From Akkermansiaceae bacterium (GTDB lineage: Bacteria; Verrucomicrobiota; Verrucomicrobiia; Verrucomicrobiales; Akkermansiaceae), in contig JANYEC010000033.1 of the NCBI GenBank assembly GCA_025363295.1, positions 1-64,000 of the forward strand: DNA of 64,000 nucleotides. Direction: 5' to 3'. Positions 34,215 through 44,989 of this stretch are shown one piece after another (position 1 is the stretch's first letter; each line of letters starts with the position of its first letter). The notes under the pieces were generated by a model. The model was not told the DNA's origin, did no database searches, and saw only the letters and a program-made list of their open reading frames with translations. The position numbers and the translations under genes were made by a program.

Positions 34215-35699
34215 ATGGAGCTCACCCTCGTCTATCCCCATCAGCTTTTCAAAAACCATCCTGCTATTGTTTCGGGGCGGGAAGTTTGGTTGATTGAAGA
34301 TCCGTTATTTTTCGGCAATGACCCAAGCTGGCCAACAGCGATGCATCAGCAAAAACTAATGCTTCATCGTGCCTCAATGAAGGCCTATGCAGTTGAGCTA
34401 GAATCGTTGGGCCATCGCATCCGCTATATCGAAGTGCCCACTGGGATATCGACTGATAACGTCTCGTTGTTAGACAAAAATCTTCCGCGCGCGCTCCAAC
34501 AAATCCACCTTGCCGATCCCGCCGATGACGTCTTGATGAGGCGTATCAATCGATTCGCTCAAAACCGGGGGATCGAAGTGTGCGTCTATCAATCGCCCAA
34601 TTTTATCAGCTCACCCGACTTTCTCGAAACTCACCTGGCCTCGCGGAAGAAGCCCTTTATGGCGAAGTTCTACGAAGCCCAACGCAAGCGCCTGCACCTG
34701 CTTGTGAACGCCGATGGTTCGCCTGTCGGCGGCAAGTGGTCGTTTGATACGGAGAACCGGGCGAAACTTCCTAAAAGTCATTTACCACCGCGGGAGCCTC
34801 TCGCACGAGGCGATGATTATACTCGTGAGGCAAGAAGCTATATCACACGATTATTTTCTGACAACCCGGGATCCCTAGACCACTTTCGCTGGCCGGTTAC
34901 GCGAGCTGACGCAGAAGCATGGCTAGAGCAATTTATAGATGAGCGCTTGGAAAACTTTGGCCTCTATGAAGATGCGATTTCCACCGACCACGCCTATATC
35001 TATCACTCTGCCATCACCCCGGCACTCAATATCGGCCTGCTCGATCCACAAGATGTGATCGACCGCGTGATGGCACGATCAGACAGAGTTCCGATGAATT
35101 CGCTGGAGGGTTTCATCCGCCAAGTGATCGGATGGCGGGAGTTCATGCATGGAATCTATCAATTCCGTGGCACTGAGATTCGGAATGGTAATTTCTGGAA
35201 TTTCGAACGCCCCCTGCCGCGTTCGTTCTATGACGGAACGACCGGAATCCCACCGGTTGACCGCGTCATCCGCCAATTGCTGGATGACGGTTATTGCCAC
35301 CACATTGAGCGGCTGATGGTGCTGGGAAATTTCATGTTGCTCTGTCGAATCAAGCCGGATGATGTCTATCGGTGGTTCATGGAATTGTTCGTGGATTCGT
35401 ATGATTGGGTGATGGTGCCAAATGTTTATGGCATGTCCCAGTTTGCAGACGGCGGGACGTTTACGACTAAACCTTATATCTCAGGCTCTAATTATATTTT
35501 GAAAATGTCTAACGAGCCAAAGGGAGAATGGTGCCAAATATGGGACGGTCTTTTCTGGACCTTCATCGGCGATTACACCCCGTTTTTCTTGAAAAATCCG
35601 CGGCTCTCCATGATGGCGAGGAACTGGGAAAAACAGTCGCAGGAAAAAAAGGAGGCGCACCGCAGGGCTGCGGATGAATTCCTTGCTGCGTTGAAGTAG
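34215..35699 (+). CDS. Photolyase/cryptochrome-related flavoprotein lacking the usual Fe-S cysteines
   Basis: A 494-residue protein of the Fe-S bacterial cryptochrome/photolyase class (PhrB/CryB type, annotated as photolyase-related protein). The FAD-binding half shows FIRQVIGWREFMHGIYQFRG, HHIERLMVLGNFMLLCRI and PNVYGMSQFADGG. Normally three cluster cysteines follow in a YCxxC...ACPFNxLYW stretch. Here MSNEPKGEWCQIWDGLFW stands in its place, about nine residues shorter. Only Cys377 and Cys440 occupy cluster-like positions. Flavin binding is likely; the [4Fe-4S] cluster is probably absent. Substrate unknown: members repair 6-4 photoproducts or act as photoreceptors. Confidence 0.85.
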   Translation: MELTLVYPHQLFKNHPAIVSGREVWLIEDPLFFGNDPSWPTAMHQQKLMLHRASMKAYAVELESLGHRIRYIEVPTGISTDNVSLLDKNLPRALQQIHLADPADDVLMRRINRFAQNRGIEVCVYQSPNFISSPDFLETHLASRKKPFMAKFYEAQRKRLHLLVNADGSPVGGKWSFDTENRAKLPKSHLPPREPLARGDDYTREARSYITRLFSDNPGSLDHFRWPVTRADAEAWLEQFIDERLENFGLYEDAISTDHAYIYHSAITPALNIGLLDPQDVIDRVMARSDRVPMNSLEGFIRQVIGWREFMHGIYQFRGTEIRNGNFWNFERPLPRSFYDGTTGIPPVDRVIRQLLDDGYCHHIERLMVLGNFMLLCRIKPDDVYRWFMELFVDSYDWVMVPNVYGMSQFADGGTFTTKPYISGSNYILKMSNEPKGEWCQIWDGLFWTFIGDYTPFFLKNPRLSMMARNWEKQSQEKKEAHRRAADEFLAALK

Positions 35700-35810
35700 C
35701 AGCATGGAAAATGCGCGCTCCGGAAGTTTTCCAAAACCCACAAAATTTTCCAGCGGCATGCATTCCAATTGCCATCTGCCGAATCGCGGTAAGATTCCGC
35801 TTGAGAAAAA

Positions 35811-36092
35811 ATGACCACCACCCACGAGTCCCAAGCCATCGAAGTCGAAGTTCTGGAGATTGATGGCGCAGTCCCATTGGCAAAACCCGAATCTGCCCGG
35901 GATTCCCAAACGCGCCAACCCTGGCAAAATTGGCAGGGCCGCGTCCGCCAGCTCGACAGCCGTTGGTGGCCGCTATGGGTTGTTCTGGGCGTGATCGCGG
36001 TGGTTTTGCTCCTGACTGTGGGTGTTTTCCTCGGGATCATTTTTCTGATTTTCAGCATCCTCCGGGGATTCATCCGAGCTCTGATTGGCTGA
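35811..36092 (+). CDS. Small membrane protein of unknown function
   Basis: A 93-residue product: a hydrophilic N-terminal half followed by a long hydrophobic stretch (WPLWVVLGVIAVVLLLTVGVFLGIIFLIFSILRGFIRALI) that could form one or two membrane helices. I know of no family. It lies in the short space between the photolyase-related gene and fabG, both on the same strand, and its composition is coding-like. Confidence 0.5.
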   Translation: MTTTHESQAIEVEVLEIDGAVPLAKPESARDSQTRQPWQNWQGRVRQLDSRWWPLWVVLGVIAVVLLLTVGVFLGIIFLIFSILRGFIRALIG

Positions 36093-36141
36093 ATGGATCG
36101 CTGCATTGACAGCGCCCCCGTCCTCCTACCACCCTCCGCGC

Positions 36142-36888
36142 ATGTCACTCTTCGCCAATAAAGTCGCCGTTGTCACTGGAGGTGGCCGCGGAATCGGTCA
36201 GGAAATTGCCCGCGCGCTCGCCGCCGAGGGAGCGAAAGTTGCCGTCGTCAGTCGCAGTGCCCCGAGCTGTGGAAAAGCGGCGGAGGAAATTAACGCGATA
36301 TTTCCCGGATCTGCGACTGCCTATGCGGTGGATGTGGCCGACCATGCCGCCGTGCAGGAGCTGGCAAAAAAAATTGGGGATGAACTCGGTGCGGTGAATA
36401 TTCTAATTAATAATGCCGGCGTCACCCGCGATGGACTGCTGATGCGGATGAAAGAGGAAGATTGGGACACCGTGCTCGATACCAATTTGAAGGGTGCATT
36501 CAACACGGTGAAGGCGTTCATGCGCCCCTTAATGAAAGCCGAAGATCCACGCATCATCAACATTGCTTCAGTCATCGGCCTAATCGGAAACGCGGGACAA
36601 ACAAACTACTCCGCCAGCAAGGCCGGCCTCATCGGTTTCACCAAAGCTGTCGCCCGCGAACTCGCCGGACGCAGTGTCACTTGCAATGCCGTAGCTCCGG
36701 GCTTCATCACTACCGACATGACTGAGGACCTTCCACAAGCAGTCAAAGACGCGGTGATCGCAAAAATACCGTTAGCCACGTTTGGCGAAATCAAAGACAT
36801 CGCAGCCACTGTGGTTTTTCTAGCAAGCCCCGCCGCCCGTTACATCACGGGGCAAGTGATCGCCGTGGATGGTGGAATGACGATGTGA
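36142..36888 (+). CDS. fabG: 3-oxoacyl-ACP reductase FabG
   Basis: NADPH-dependent reduction of 3-oxoacyl-ACP in fatty-acid elongation. The 248-residue SDR has NKVAVVTGGGRGIGQEIA, ILINNAGVTRD, the Ser in IINIASVIG, the active YSASK in TNYSASKAGLIGFTKAVARELAG, and APGFITTDMTEDLP, a strong FabG hallmark. ATG 36142 gives the family length; an upstream frame start is unlikely. Unlike the SDR at 33471, its catalytic residues are complete. Confidence 0.95.
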   Translation: MSLFANKVAVVTGGGRGIGQEIARALAAEGAKVAVVSRSAPSCGKAAEEINAIFPGSATAYAVDVADHAAVQELAKKIGDELGAVNILINNAGVTRDGLLMRMKEEDWDTVLDTNLKGAFNTVKAFMRPLMKAEDPRIINIASVIGLIGNAGQTNYSASKAGLIGFTKAVARELAGRSVTCNAVAPGFITTDMTEDLPQAVKDAVIAKIPLATFGEIKDIAATVVFLASPAARYITGQVIAVDGGMTM

Positions 36889-36968
36889 ATCACCACGCGC
36901 TCAATCTCTAATTGAAAATTTGAAAGGCTAATCATTTTTGTTAGCATATTATATTTGAAGTTTAAATC

Positions 36969-37454
36969 ATGATAGAACTCGTCTTATTGCGGCATGGCAA
37001 AGCGGAGAACTTCAATGTTGAAGGCGACTTCTCACGCAACCTTGTCGAAAAAGGCCGAGAACAGGCGCGCCGGGCAGCGCGAAATTTGAAAGGTGCCGGG
37101 CTGCTTCCCGATATTGTCCTCACCAGTCCGTTGATCCGCGCACGCCAGACGGCAGATGAGTTTTGTCTAGCAGCGGAGATTCCAGGAGCCGTGATCCAAG
37201 GATGGCTTGCGTCCGGCATGTCGCCCCAAACGGCGATGACAGAACTGTCGGCGTTCCGCGATTTCAAACGGATCGCAATCGTCGGCCATGAACCGGATTT
37301 CTCTCTCCTCGTCGAGTGGATCCTTGGCGTCACGGGCGGTGGAGTGGAACTCAAAAAAGGTGCCATCGCCTGCCTCAGAATCACGCCACCCCAGCGTTTT
37401 GGAAGTCTCGTGTATCTCGTGCCCCCAAAGCTGGCCGGGGAAGTCGAGCTGTAA
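36969..37454 (+). CDS. sixA: Phosphohistidine phosphatase SixA-like
   Basis: A 161-residue histidine-phosphatase-superfamily protein. The catalytic RHG is in [11 protein letters not shown], the second basic residue in [13 protein letters not shown], and the late His in [11 protein letters not shown]. The length and the absence of insertions fit SixA, which removes phosphate from histidine phosphocarrier or sensor proteins. ATG 36969 is preceded by an AT-rich spacer from 36889, with no clear promoter. parA follows 104 bases later. Confidence 0.88.
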   Translation: MIELVLLRHGKAENFNVEGDFSRNLVEKGREQARRAARNLKGAGLLPDIVLTSPLIRARQTADEFCLAAEIPGAVIQGWLASGMSPQTAMTELSAFRDFKRIAIVGHEPDFSLLVEWILGVTGGGVELKKGAIACLRITPPQRFGSLVYLVPPKLAGEVEL

Positions 37455-37558
37455 GGGCTGATGGTAGAACCCCGGATTTCAAAACGATCTGCGGTTTTGA
37501 TTGCCAGCACGGCGGTCTCTCGAAAGAGTTTCGTTGTGGAAGATCTTATTTACCCAGC

Positions 37559-38353
37559 ATGAAAGTCGTTGCCATCGCCAATCAAAAAGGCGGCGTGGGA
37601 AAAACCACGACCGCTTTGAATCTTTCCGCAGCCCTCGCCCTGCGCGGACAACGAGTGCTTTTGGTGGACCTTGACCCGCAGGCAAACTGCACCAGTGGCC
37701 TTGGAATTGAGCCGCCAGATGGCTGCAGCATGTATCCGGTCTTGCTAGGTGAAAAAACGGTGTCCCAGCAAATCATGCCGACGGGTCGCGAAAATCTCTC
37801 TTTGGTTCCTTCCGAAATGGACCTCGCCGGAGTAGAGATCGAGCTTGCCCGCAGCGATGACCACCTCACCCGCTTGAGAAATATCCTCCAGGGGCTCAAG
37901 CCGAATGATCTTTTCGAATATTGTATCTTAGACACCCCGCCCTCGCTCGGTGTCCTCATGACTTCCGCATTGGCGGCGGCCGATGAAATTTTGATTCCCC
38001 TCCAATGTGAATGGTTCGGACTCGAAGGATTAGCAAAAATCGTGCATGTCATTGACCAAATCCGTGGCTCCGATGCCAATCCGGGCATCCGCCTTGAGGG
38101 GATTGCGATGACGATGTATGATGGTCGCACCCTTCTCTCGCGGCAAGTGGTGGAGGAAGTTTCAAAATACTTTCCCGACCAGATGTATCACACGATGATT
38201 CCCCGGACGATCCGCATCGGGGAAGCGCCGAGTCACGGGAAAAGCATTTTTGAGCATGATCCCAATGGGCTCGGGGCACAGGCTTACGGGGCCTTAGCGG
38301 ATGAATTCCTGACCCGTCACGCGGTTTGCGGCCCCTTGCTCGCGGGAGGATGA
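37559..38353 (+). CDS. parA: ParA-type chromosome-partitioning ATPase
   Basis: A 264-residue Walker-type ATPase. The deviant Walker [22 protein letters not shown] (signature Lys10 and Lys15), [16 protein letters not shown] and the switch [29 protein letters not shown] are intact, and the C-terminal [17 protein letters not shown] is typical of Soj/ParA. It binds ATP and non-specific DNA to move ParB-bound origins. ATG 37559 matches the conserved [17 protein letters not shown] start. No parB follows; mreB comes next after a 270-base spacer. Confidence 0.93.
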   Translation: MKVVAIANQKGGVGKTTTALNLSAALALRGQRVLLVDLDPQANCTSGLGIEPPDGCSMYPVLLGEKTVSQQIMPTGRENLSLVPSEMDLAGVEIELARSDDHLTRLRNILQGLKPNDLFEYCILDTPPSLGVLMTSALAAADEILIPLQCEWFGLEGLAKIVHVIDQIRGSDANPGIRLEGIAMTMYDGRTLLSRQVVEEVSKYFPDQMYHTMIPRTIRIGEAPSHGKSIFEHDPNGLGAQAYGALADEFLTRHAVCGPLLAGG

Positions 38354-39652
<1,299 letters not shown>

Positions 39653-39679
39653 GCGGAACTTAACTGACTCACTCCGGCC

Positions 39680-40495
39680 ATGAAGCCGCTCAATCTAATC
39701 GCCTTGCTGCTTTTCCTCGGAGGGGTCGTGTGGACATTCACGCGGAGTGACCGCGCCGTCCGTGAAATTCAGGACTACTACTTTGCCTCCATGGCGCCGT
39801 TCTTGAAGTCCGGATCTGCCATGGAAACCCAAGCCCGAAAATTTCTCGACGAGACGCGCCACTCAAAAGAATTGGAAGTCGAGTTAGACACCACTCGCAA
39901 GGAACTTGGGAAATTGCAAATCATCGAATCCCGCTTCCGTGGACTCGAAGCGGAGAATGAAACTCTCCGGCACGCACTGAATTTCAAGAAAGCAACTCAC
40001 TTTGTCGTCGTGCCTGCGCAAGTAATCCGTCGACACCCGACGACTTGGTGGCAGACGGTGGACATCGACGCGGGTGAGGACAAGGGCATCGGCACTCAGC
40101 TTGCCGTTTTATCTAACGATGGATTGGTTGGGAAAATTGACCGTCCAGATAAGGGCCGATCCTCCGTGATTCTTCTAACTGATGAGAAATGCCAAGTATC
40201 CGCACGGGTTGAAGGATCTCCTGAAGTCGGCATCCTCAGCGGCCAGCGTGGGCATTTTGTTGGCAACCCATTGTTACGTCTGAAATTTCTATCAACCGAA
40301 GCATCGCTGCACCAAGGGCAGCGGGTCTTCACAACGGGCCGGGGAGGTATCTTCCAGCCTAACATTCTATTAGGAACCGTTGAGTCCGTCGAAAAAGGCG
40401 CTCTGGATTCCGAAGCTCTCGTCCGACCATCGGTGAACTTCGCGGATCTAGGAACGGTTTTCGTCGTGCTTTCCGCCGATCCCAACCGCCCGTGA
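39680..40495 (+). CDS. mreC: Rod shape-determining protein MreC
   Basis: Bitopic membrane protein linking MreB filaments to PBP2 and MreD. The 271-residue sequence has an N-terminal membrane helix (LNLIALLLFLGGVVWTF), a coiled coil (about 50-95, KELEVELDTTRKELGKLQIIESRFRGLEAENETLRHAL), and the periplasmic beta-barrel part VVPAQVIRRHPTTWWQTVDIDAGEDKGIG with LSNDGLVGKID. It begins 27 bases after mreB. Its stop overlaps the GTG start of mreD. Confidence 0.95.
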   Translation: MKPLNLIALLLFLGGVVWTFTRSDRAVREIQDYYFASMAPFLKSGSAMETQARKFLDETRHSKELEVELDTTRKELGKLQIIESRFRGLEAENETLRHALNFKKATHFVVVPAQVIRRHPTTWWQTVDIDAGEDKGIGTQLAVLSNDGLVGKIDRPDKGRSSVILLTDEKCQVSARVEGSPEVGILSGQRGHFVGNPLLRLKFLSTEASLHQGQRVFTTGRGGIFQPNILLGTVESVEKGALDSEALVRPSVNFADLGTVFVVLSADPNRP

Positions 40496-41076
40496 TCCGA
40501 TACTCGTTCATCACCATTTTACTCCTGCTTGCCTCGTTTGTGGTGCAACAGTTTTTACCCGCGTTCACCGGGCTTCATGATTCTCGGATTCTTCTGGTAC
40601 AACTTGTCTTCCTTTGCTCCGCGGTCACCGTCGGGCAACCCACCATGTTGCTCCTTGCCTTTATCGGCGGATTTTTATGGGACGCACATTGTGTGTTAGG
40701 ACCGCATGGCGGCGAAGCATCGGTTTACTCACAACAGGTTGAATCCATACGTTTCGGTTATTCGACGCTACTTTTCGCCGCAATGGGATTTCTCATGCAG
40801 GGAATTCAACCGCTTTTCAAACAAGGGAAATGGCACTTCTCCGCATTTCTATCAGGAGTCGCGATCTTTCTCTATTTGTCTGCCGAGTATGCCATTATCA
40901 ACTTCGTTCGCGGTGACTTTGTTCTATCAAAGTCCACCGTGCTGCAAATGGCTTTCACCTCCCTACTGACCATGCTTTTTTCTCCTTTTGTCTTCTGGCT
41001 GCTTTTCCATATCGCAAGCGTCTGTGACCATTCAATCAACCCTGAAGCCGGACGAAAAAACCGCCGTCTTGCCTAA
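40492..41076 (+). CDS. mreD: Rod shape-determining protein MreD
   Basis: A 194-residue integral membrane protein with about five helices, the expected partner of MreC. It begins at GTG 40492, overlapping the mreC stop (GTGA), and ends six bases before the PBP2 gene. The sequence is poorly conserved, as is normal for MreD; the call rests on length, topology (SFITILLLLASFVVQQFLP, LLLAFIGGFLWDAH) and position. Confidence 0.88.
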   Translation: MIRYSFITILLLLASFVVQQFLPAFTGLHDSRILLVQLVFLCSAVTVGQPTMLLLAFIGGFLWDAHCVLGPHGGEASVYSQQVESIRFGYSTLLFAAMGFLMQGIQPLFKQGKWHFSAFLSGVAIFLYLSAEYAIINFVRGDFVLSKSTVLQMAFTSLLTMLFSPFVFWLLFHIASVCDHSINPEAGRKNRRLA

Positions 41077-41082
41077 CTTAGT

Positions 41083-43302
41083 ATGGAACCCAGCTACCGG
41101 CTTCGACTCTACCTTCTAACCGCCCTTGTGCTGGTTGGCTTTGGTGCGTTGCTAAACCGCTTGCACGAATTCCAAATCGTTCAGCGGGAGAGGTTTCTTG
41201 AACAGGTCCCCGGGAACCGCACCGTCACCGTTCGAGAACCCGGCATTCGTGGCGAAATCACTGACCGCAACGGCATCACCCTTGCCCGTAACCTCCGAAA
41301 CTACGAAGTCTCCTTTAACCTCGATGAAATACGCCAAGCGTATCTCTCACAACACGTGGAAGATCCCACAATCCAACGCCTAACAAAAGAGGATGGGCTC
41401 ACGCGCAAACGCTCGGAGAAAGACATCGTCACGATTGTCAACGAAGGCACCATCGAACGATTGAGAAAACTAGGGCTCGCGAAAAACTACAAAGCCGGCG
41501 ACCTGCGCGCCCATTTCCTAACTCATGGAGGACTCATTCCGTTCAGTTATCGGGCGGATCTAACTTACGGAGATTTCGCGCGTTTTGCAGAGCACAACTT
41601 GGATCTGCCCGGAGTTTATTTGAGTATCCGCCCGCAGCGGCAGTATCCATTCGGAGCGCTTGCCAGCCATGTTCTCGGTTACATGAAGCAATGGGAAAAG
41701 GCAGACATACCAGAGAGCGCCACGCGGAAATTCAATCATTACATCGGAGACGATAAAGGAATCGCAGGTGTGGAGGCATCCATGGATAGCATCCTCCAAG
41801 GCCCTGAAGGACAGAAGACCATTGTAAAGGATGAAAAGGGGCGCACCATTCGAATGTCCGATTATACCAAGCCCGGCATTGGTGCAAAGCTCCAACTAAC
41901 CATTGATGCACGCGCTCAATATCTATTAGAGTATGCCTTGCATTTCGCGGGGAGAGCAGCGGGTGTCGTGATGGATGTGAATACAGGAGAGGTTCTCGCC
42001 ATGGCTTCGATCCCGGATTATAACCCAAATGATTTCATTCCTAGTATTTCCCAAAAACGCTGGGACGGCTATCGGGCAAATGCACAACTCGCGCCATTTA
42101 CCAACCGTGCCATTTCCGAATTCACGCCCGGGTCCACCATGAAAATTCCCACAGCCATTGCAGGTTGTCTAGCAGGAATGGGTTCTCGCATCTTCTCTTG
42201 TGATGGTTATGTGACTTATGGAAATTCGAAGGTCGGCTGCTGGATCTGGAACATGCACAAGGGCAGCCATGGCTCGCAAAACCTGTCGCAAGCGATTCAA
42301 CATTCATGTAACCCGTATTTCAACAAACTGGCTAACACCATCGGAGCGAAGGCCATGGTAGAGGGTTGCCAGTTAGTTGGAATCGGCAAACGCACGGGCA
42401 TTGAACTCCCTAAAGAAGACGCAGGAATTCTCCCAGGTAGCAGGGCCTGGCGTACGTCGAAACCGAACGAGCCGATGACACCCGCGCTCACTGCTTTCCT
42501 TTCCATCGGCCAGGGAGATACCCTCGCGACCCCGCTCCAGATCTGTGCTGTTGCGGCAACCATTGCTAACGGAGGGAAATACTACAAACCGCGCATCGTA
42601 AAAAAGGCGGTCGGTGAAGACGGTGAACTCGTCATTGGCGATGTTCCGAAACTCGAAGTCGATCTTACGCAAGCTGGCGTCAAGGCAGCCGACATTGAAC
42701 TCATCCGCAAAGGCATGCGAATGTCCGCAAATGAACCGGGCGGAACTTCTGGGAAAGTTAAATTACCTAACATCGTCGTCGCAGCGAAAAGCGGGACTGC
42801 CCAGACAGTCGATAATGGCAAAAAATCCAATAACTCTTGGATCATGAGTTTCGCCCCCTATGACAAGCCGAAATACGCAATATGCGTGCTCGTCCAAAAC
42901 GGTGGCGCCGGTGGGGGCGTTTGTGGCCCACTTGTGAATCTCGTCTACCGAGGGCTTTTCGCACAAGATCGTGGTGTTAGGCTTCCTCTTAAACCACAAA
43001 TCGAAGTTCCCGGAAACACCAATCGTTTTGAAAAATCAATCGACATCCCCGCTGAGGCCATCGCTGCGGTGGAAGCAGGCGATACAACTCCGGCACCAGA
43101 AGCCATCGCCGCTGCCGCCGCATCCATCTCTCCAACTGCCGGGGGAGCCGATGACGGGGAAACCGGCGATGAGGCCGGCGACAACCTCCCCACCTCGATT
43201 CAGCCTGCTCCTTCTGGCGTTACTCCAGCACCTACCATCACTCCAGAGGTGGATGCCGAGGGTTCGGTGATTCCGAAAGCCCTGCCGGTCCCAGAAAACT
43301 AA
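41083..43302 (+). CDS. mrdA: Penicillin-binding protein 2 (elongasome transpeptidase)
   Basis: Class B PBP that cross-links new peptidoglycan during cell elongation. The 739-residue protein has an N-terminal membrane helix, the pedestal domain with the GIRGEITDRNG motif, and the transpeptidase domain with SxxK at Ser351 (STMK), SxN at 408-410 (SCN) and KSGT from Lys569. Beyond the catalytic domain (after about residue 640) is a roughly 100-residue Ala/Pro/Glu-rich tail, longer than in most PBP2 proteins. It follows mreD by six bases. RodA, which usually follows, is not found here. Confidence 0.95.
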   Translation: MEPSYRLRLYLLTALVLVGFGALLNRLHEFQIVQRERFLEQVPGNRTVTVREPGIRGEITDRNGITLARNLRNYEVSFNLDEIRQAYLSQHVEDPTIQRLTKEDGLTRKRSEKDIVTIVNEGTIERLRKLGLAKNYKAGDLRAHFLTHGGLIPFSYRADLTYGDFARFAEHNLDLPGVYLSIRPQRQYPFGALASHVLGYMKQWEKADIPESATRKFNHYIGDDKGIAGVEASMDSILQGPEGQKTIVKDEKGRTIRMSDYTKPGIGAKLQLTIDARAQYLLEYALHFAGRAAGVVMDVNTGEVLAMASIPDYNPNDFIPSISQKRWDGYRANAQLAPFTNRAISEFTPGSTMKIPTAIAGCLAGMGSRIFSCDGYVTYGNSKVGCWIWNMHKGSHGSQNLSQAIQHSCNPYFNKLANTIGAKAMVEGCQLVGIGKRTGIELPKEDAGILPGSRAWRTSKPNEPMTPALTAFLSIGQGDTLATPLQICAVAATIANGGKYYKPRIVKKAVGEDGELVIGDVPKLEVDLTQAGVKAADIELIRKGMRMSANEPGGTSGKVKLPNIVVAAKSGTAQTVDNGKKSNNSWIMSFAPYDKPKYAICVLVQNGGAGGGVCGPLVNLVYRGLFAQDRGVRLPLKPQIEVPGNTNRFEKSIDIPAEAIAAVEAGDTTPAPEAIAAAAASISPTAGGADDGETGDEAGDNLPTSIQPAPSGVTPAPTITPEVDAEGSVIPKALPVPEN

Positions 43303-43355
43303 CATTTAACACTCATTTCACCCACTAACTCATTTCCCAACAATTACTTAATATC

Positions 43356-44951
43356 ATGATCCAACATATCAAAAGACTCCTCGGCATCGGCAAACCGGAC
43401 CCATCACGCGGCAACAGCATCGTCGTCAACGTCGAAAAACTCGAACGCCGTGTCGCACTTCTCGAAGACGGCGTGCTCGAAGAATACACCGTCGAGCGAG
43501 AGGGTGATCAAAACATCGTCGGCGGCATTTTCAAAGGACGCGTCAAAAACATCGAACCCGGACTCAAAGCGATGTTTGTCGATATCGGTCTCGATAAAAA
43601 CGCCTTCCTCCACTTCTGGGATGCCATCCCCGCCGCCCTCGACGGCGGCTTGGAGGAGATCCAGCGCGAAGGCAGCAACCGGAAAAAACAGCAGAAAAAG
43701 ATTACCTCCAAAGACATCCCTGACATCTATCCGATTGGGTCGGAAATCGTGATCCAAGTTTCCAAAGGTCCGATCGGCACCAAGGGACCACGTGTCACGA
43801 CTAACATCTCGCTTGCCGGACGTTACCTTGTGCTGATGCCCTTCACCGAGCAATTCGGAATTTCCCGCAAAATCGAAGATCCAAAGGAACGCGCCCGCCT
43901 GCGCAAAATTGTCCAGAATCTCTCAGTTCCAGAAGGTATGGGCATCATCATGCGTACCATCGCTCAAGGCACACGCGCCCGCCATTTTGTCCGCGATCTC
44001 GCGATGCTGCTAGAGCAATGGGATGAAATCGAAGCACGCCGCGCGAATAATCAAGCGCCCGTTTGTATCTTCCAAGAACCTGGCCTCATCGAGCGCACCG
44101 CCCGCGATTTTCTCACCGATGAAATCGACCAAGTGATGTGCGACGACGCAGAAACCACGGAGATGATTCGCAACATCGCGGGGAAAATTTCTCGTCGCGC
44201 AAAACGCCGCGTCCACTACATGCCCTCCTCCGCTGGCCAGCCGATTTTCGAACGCATTCACATTCAAAAGCAAATCGACGAAGCCTTCTCCCGCCAGGTT
44301 TGGCTCCCTTGCGGCGGCTACATCGTTATCGACGAAACCGAGGCCCTCATCGCCATCGACGTCAACACCGGTCGCAACCGTGGCTCCAAAGATGTCGATA
44401 AGATGATTTTAGAAACTAACGTCGAGGCTGCCGTCGAAGTGGCCCGTCAACTCCGTCTGCGCAACATCGGTGGGCTGGTCGTGATCGACCTCATTGACAT
44501 GCGCCACCGCAAGGACCAACAGACGGTCTATAAAGCCATCAAAGACCGTCTCAAAAAGGACAAGGCAAAGACGCAAGTGCTCCAGATTTCTCCTATCGGT
44601 CTGATGGAGATGACCCGTCAGCGCCTTAATGAATCGTTGCGAGATTCGATGTATGAGCCATGTCCCTATTGCCAAGGCCGCGCGCGAGTGAAAACCCCAA
44701 TGACCATGTCCGTGGAAATCCAGCGCCGTCTCAACACCGTCATTCAAAAACATCATGACACCGTCGGCGACATTATCGTGATCGTGAACAGCGATGTCCT
44801 CAACCGTTTCAAAAGCGAAGACGCCAAGCTCCTTCACGAGCTTGAACGCTCGCACTCCGGCCGCCTGATCTTTCGCTCCGATCCGACCCTCAATCGCGAG
44901 CGCTTCGCCATCGTTGATGCGACTACCGAAAAAACCATCGATCAAGGCTAA
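43356..44951 (+). CDS. rng: Ribonuclease E/G family endoribonuclease
   Basis: A 531-residue single-strand-specific endoribonuclease involved in mRNA decay and rRNA maturation. It has an S1-like RNA-binding domain (GGIFKGRVKNIEPGLKAMFVDIGLDKNAFLH), a 5' sensor region with TRARHFVRDLAMLLEQW, the magnesium-binding DVNTG (Asp335) and VVIDLIDMRHRKDQ, and a zinc-link CPYCQG near residue 445. There is no long RNase E degradosome tail, so RNase G is the nearer name. It follows mrdA by 53 bases, a linkage of cell-shape genes and RNase G also seen elsewhere. Confidence 0.93.
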   Translation: MIQHIKRLLGIGKPDPSRGNSIVVNVEKLERRVALLEDGVLEEYTVEREGDQNIVGGIFKGRVKNIEPGLKAMFVDIGLDKNAFLHFWDAIPAALDGGLEEIQREGSNRKKQQKKITSKDIPDIYPIGSEIVIQVSKGPIGTKGPRVTTNISLAGRYLVLMPFTEQFGISRKIEDPKERARLRKIVQNLSVPEGMGIIMRTIAQGTRARHFVRDLAMLLEQWDEIEARRANNQAPVCIFQEPGLIERTARDFLTDEIDQVMCDDAETTEMIRNIAGKISRRAKRRVHYMPSSAGQPIFERIHIQKQIDEAFSRQVWLPCGGYIVIDETEALIAIDVNTGRNRGSKDVDKMILETNVEAAVEVARQLRLRNIGGLVVIDLIDMRHRKDQQTVYKAIKDRLKKDKAKTQVLQISPIGLMEMTRQRLNESLRDSMYEPCPYCQGRARVKTPMTMSVEIQRRLNTVIQKHHDTVGDIIVIVNSDVLNRFKSEDAKLLHELERSHSGRLIFRSDPTLNRERFAIVDATTEKTIDQG

Positions 44952-44989
44952 TTGCGTATTTAAGTGCTTAGTCGCTACTCTTTAATACG

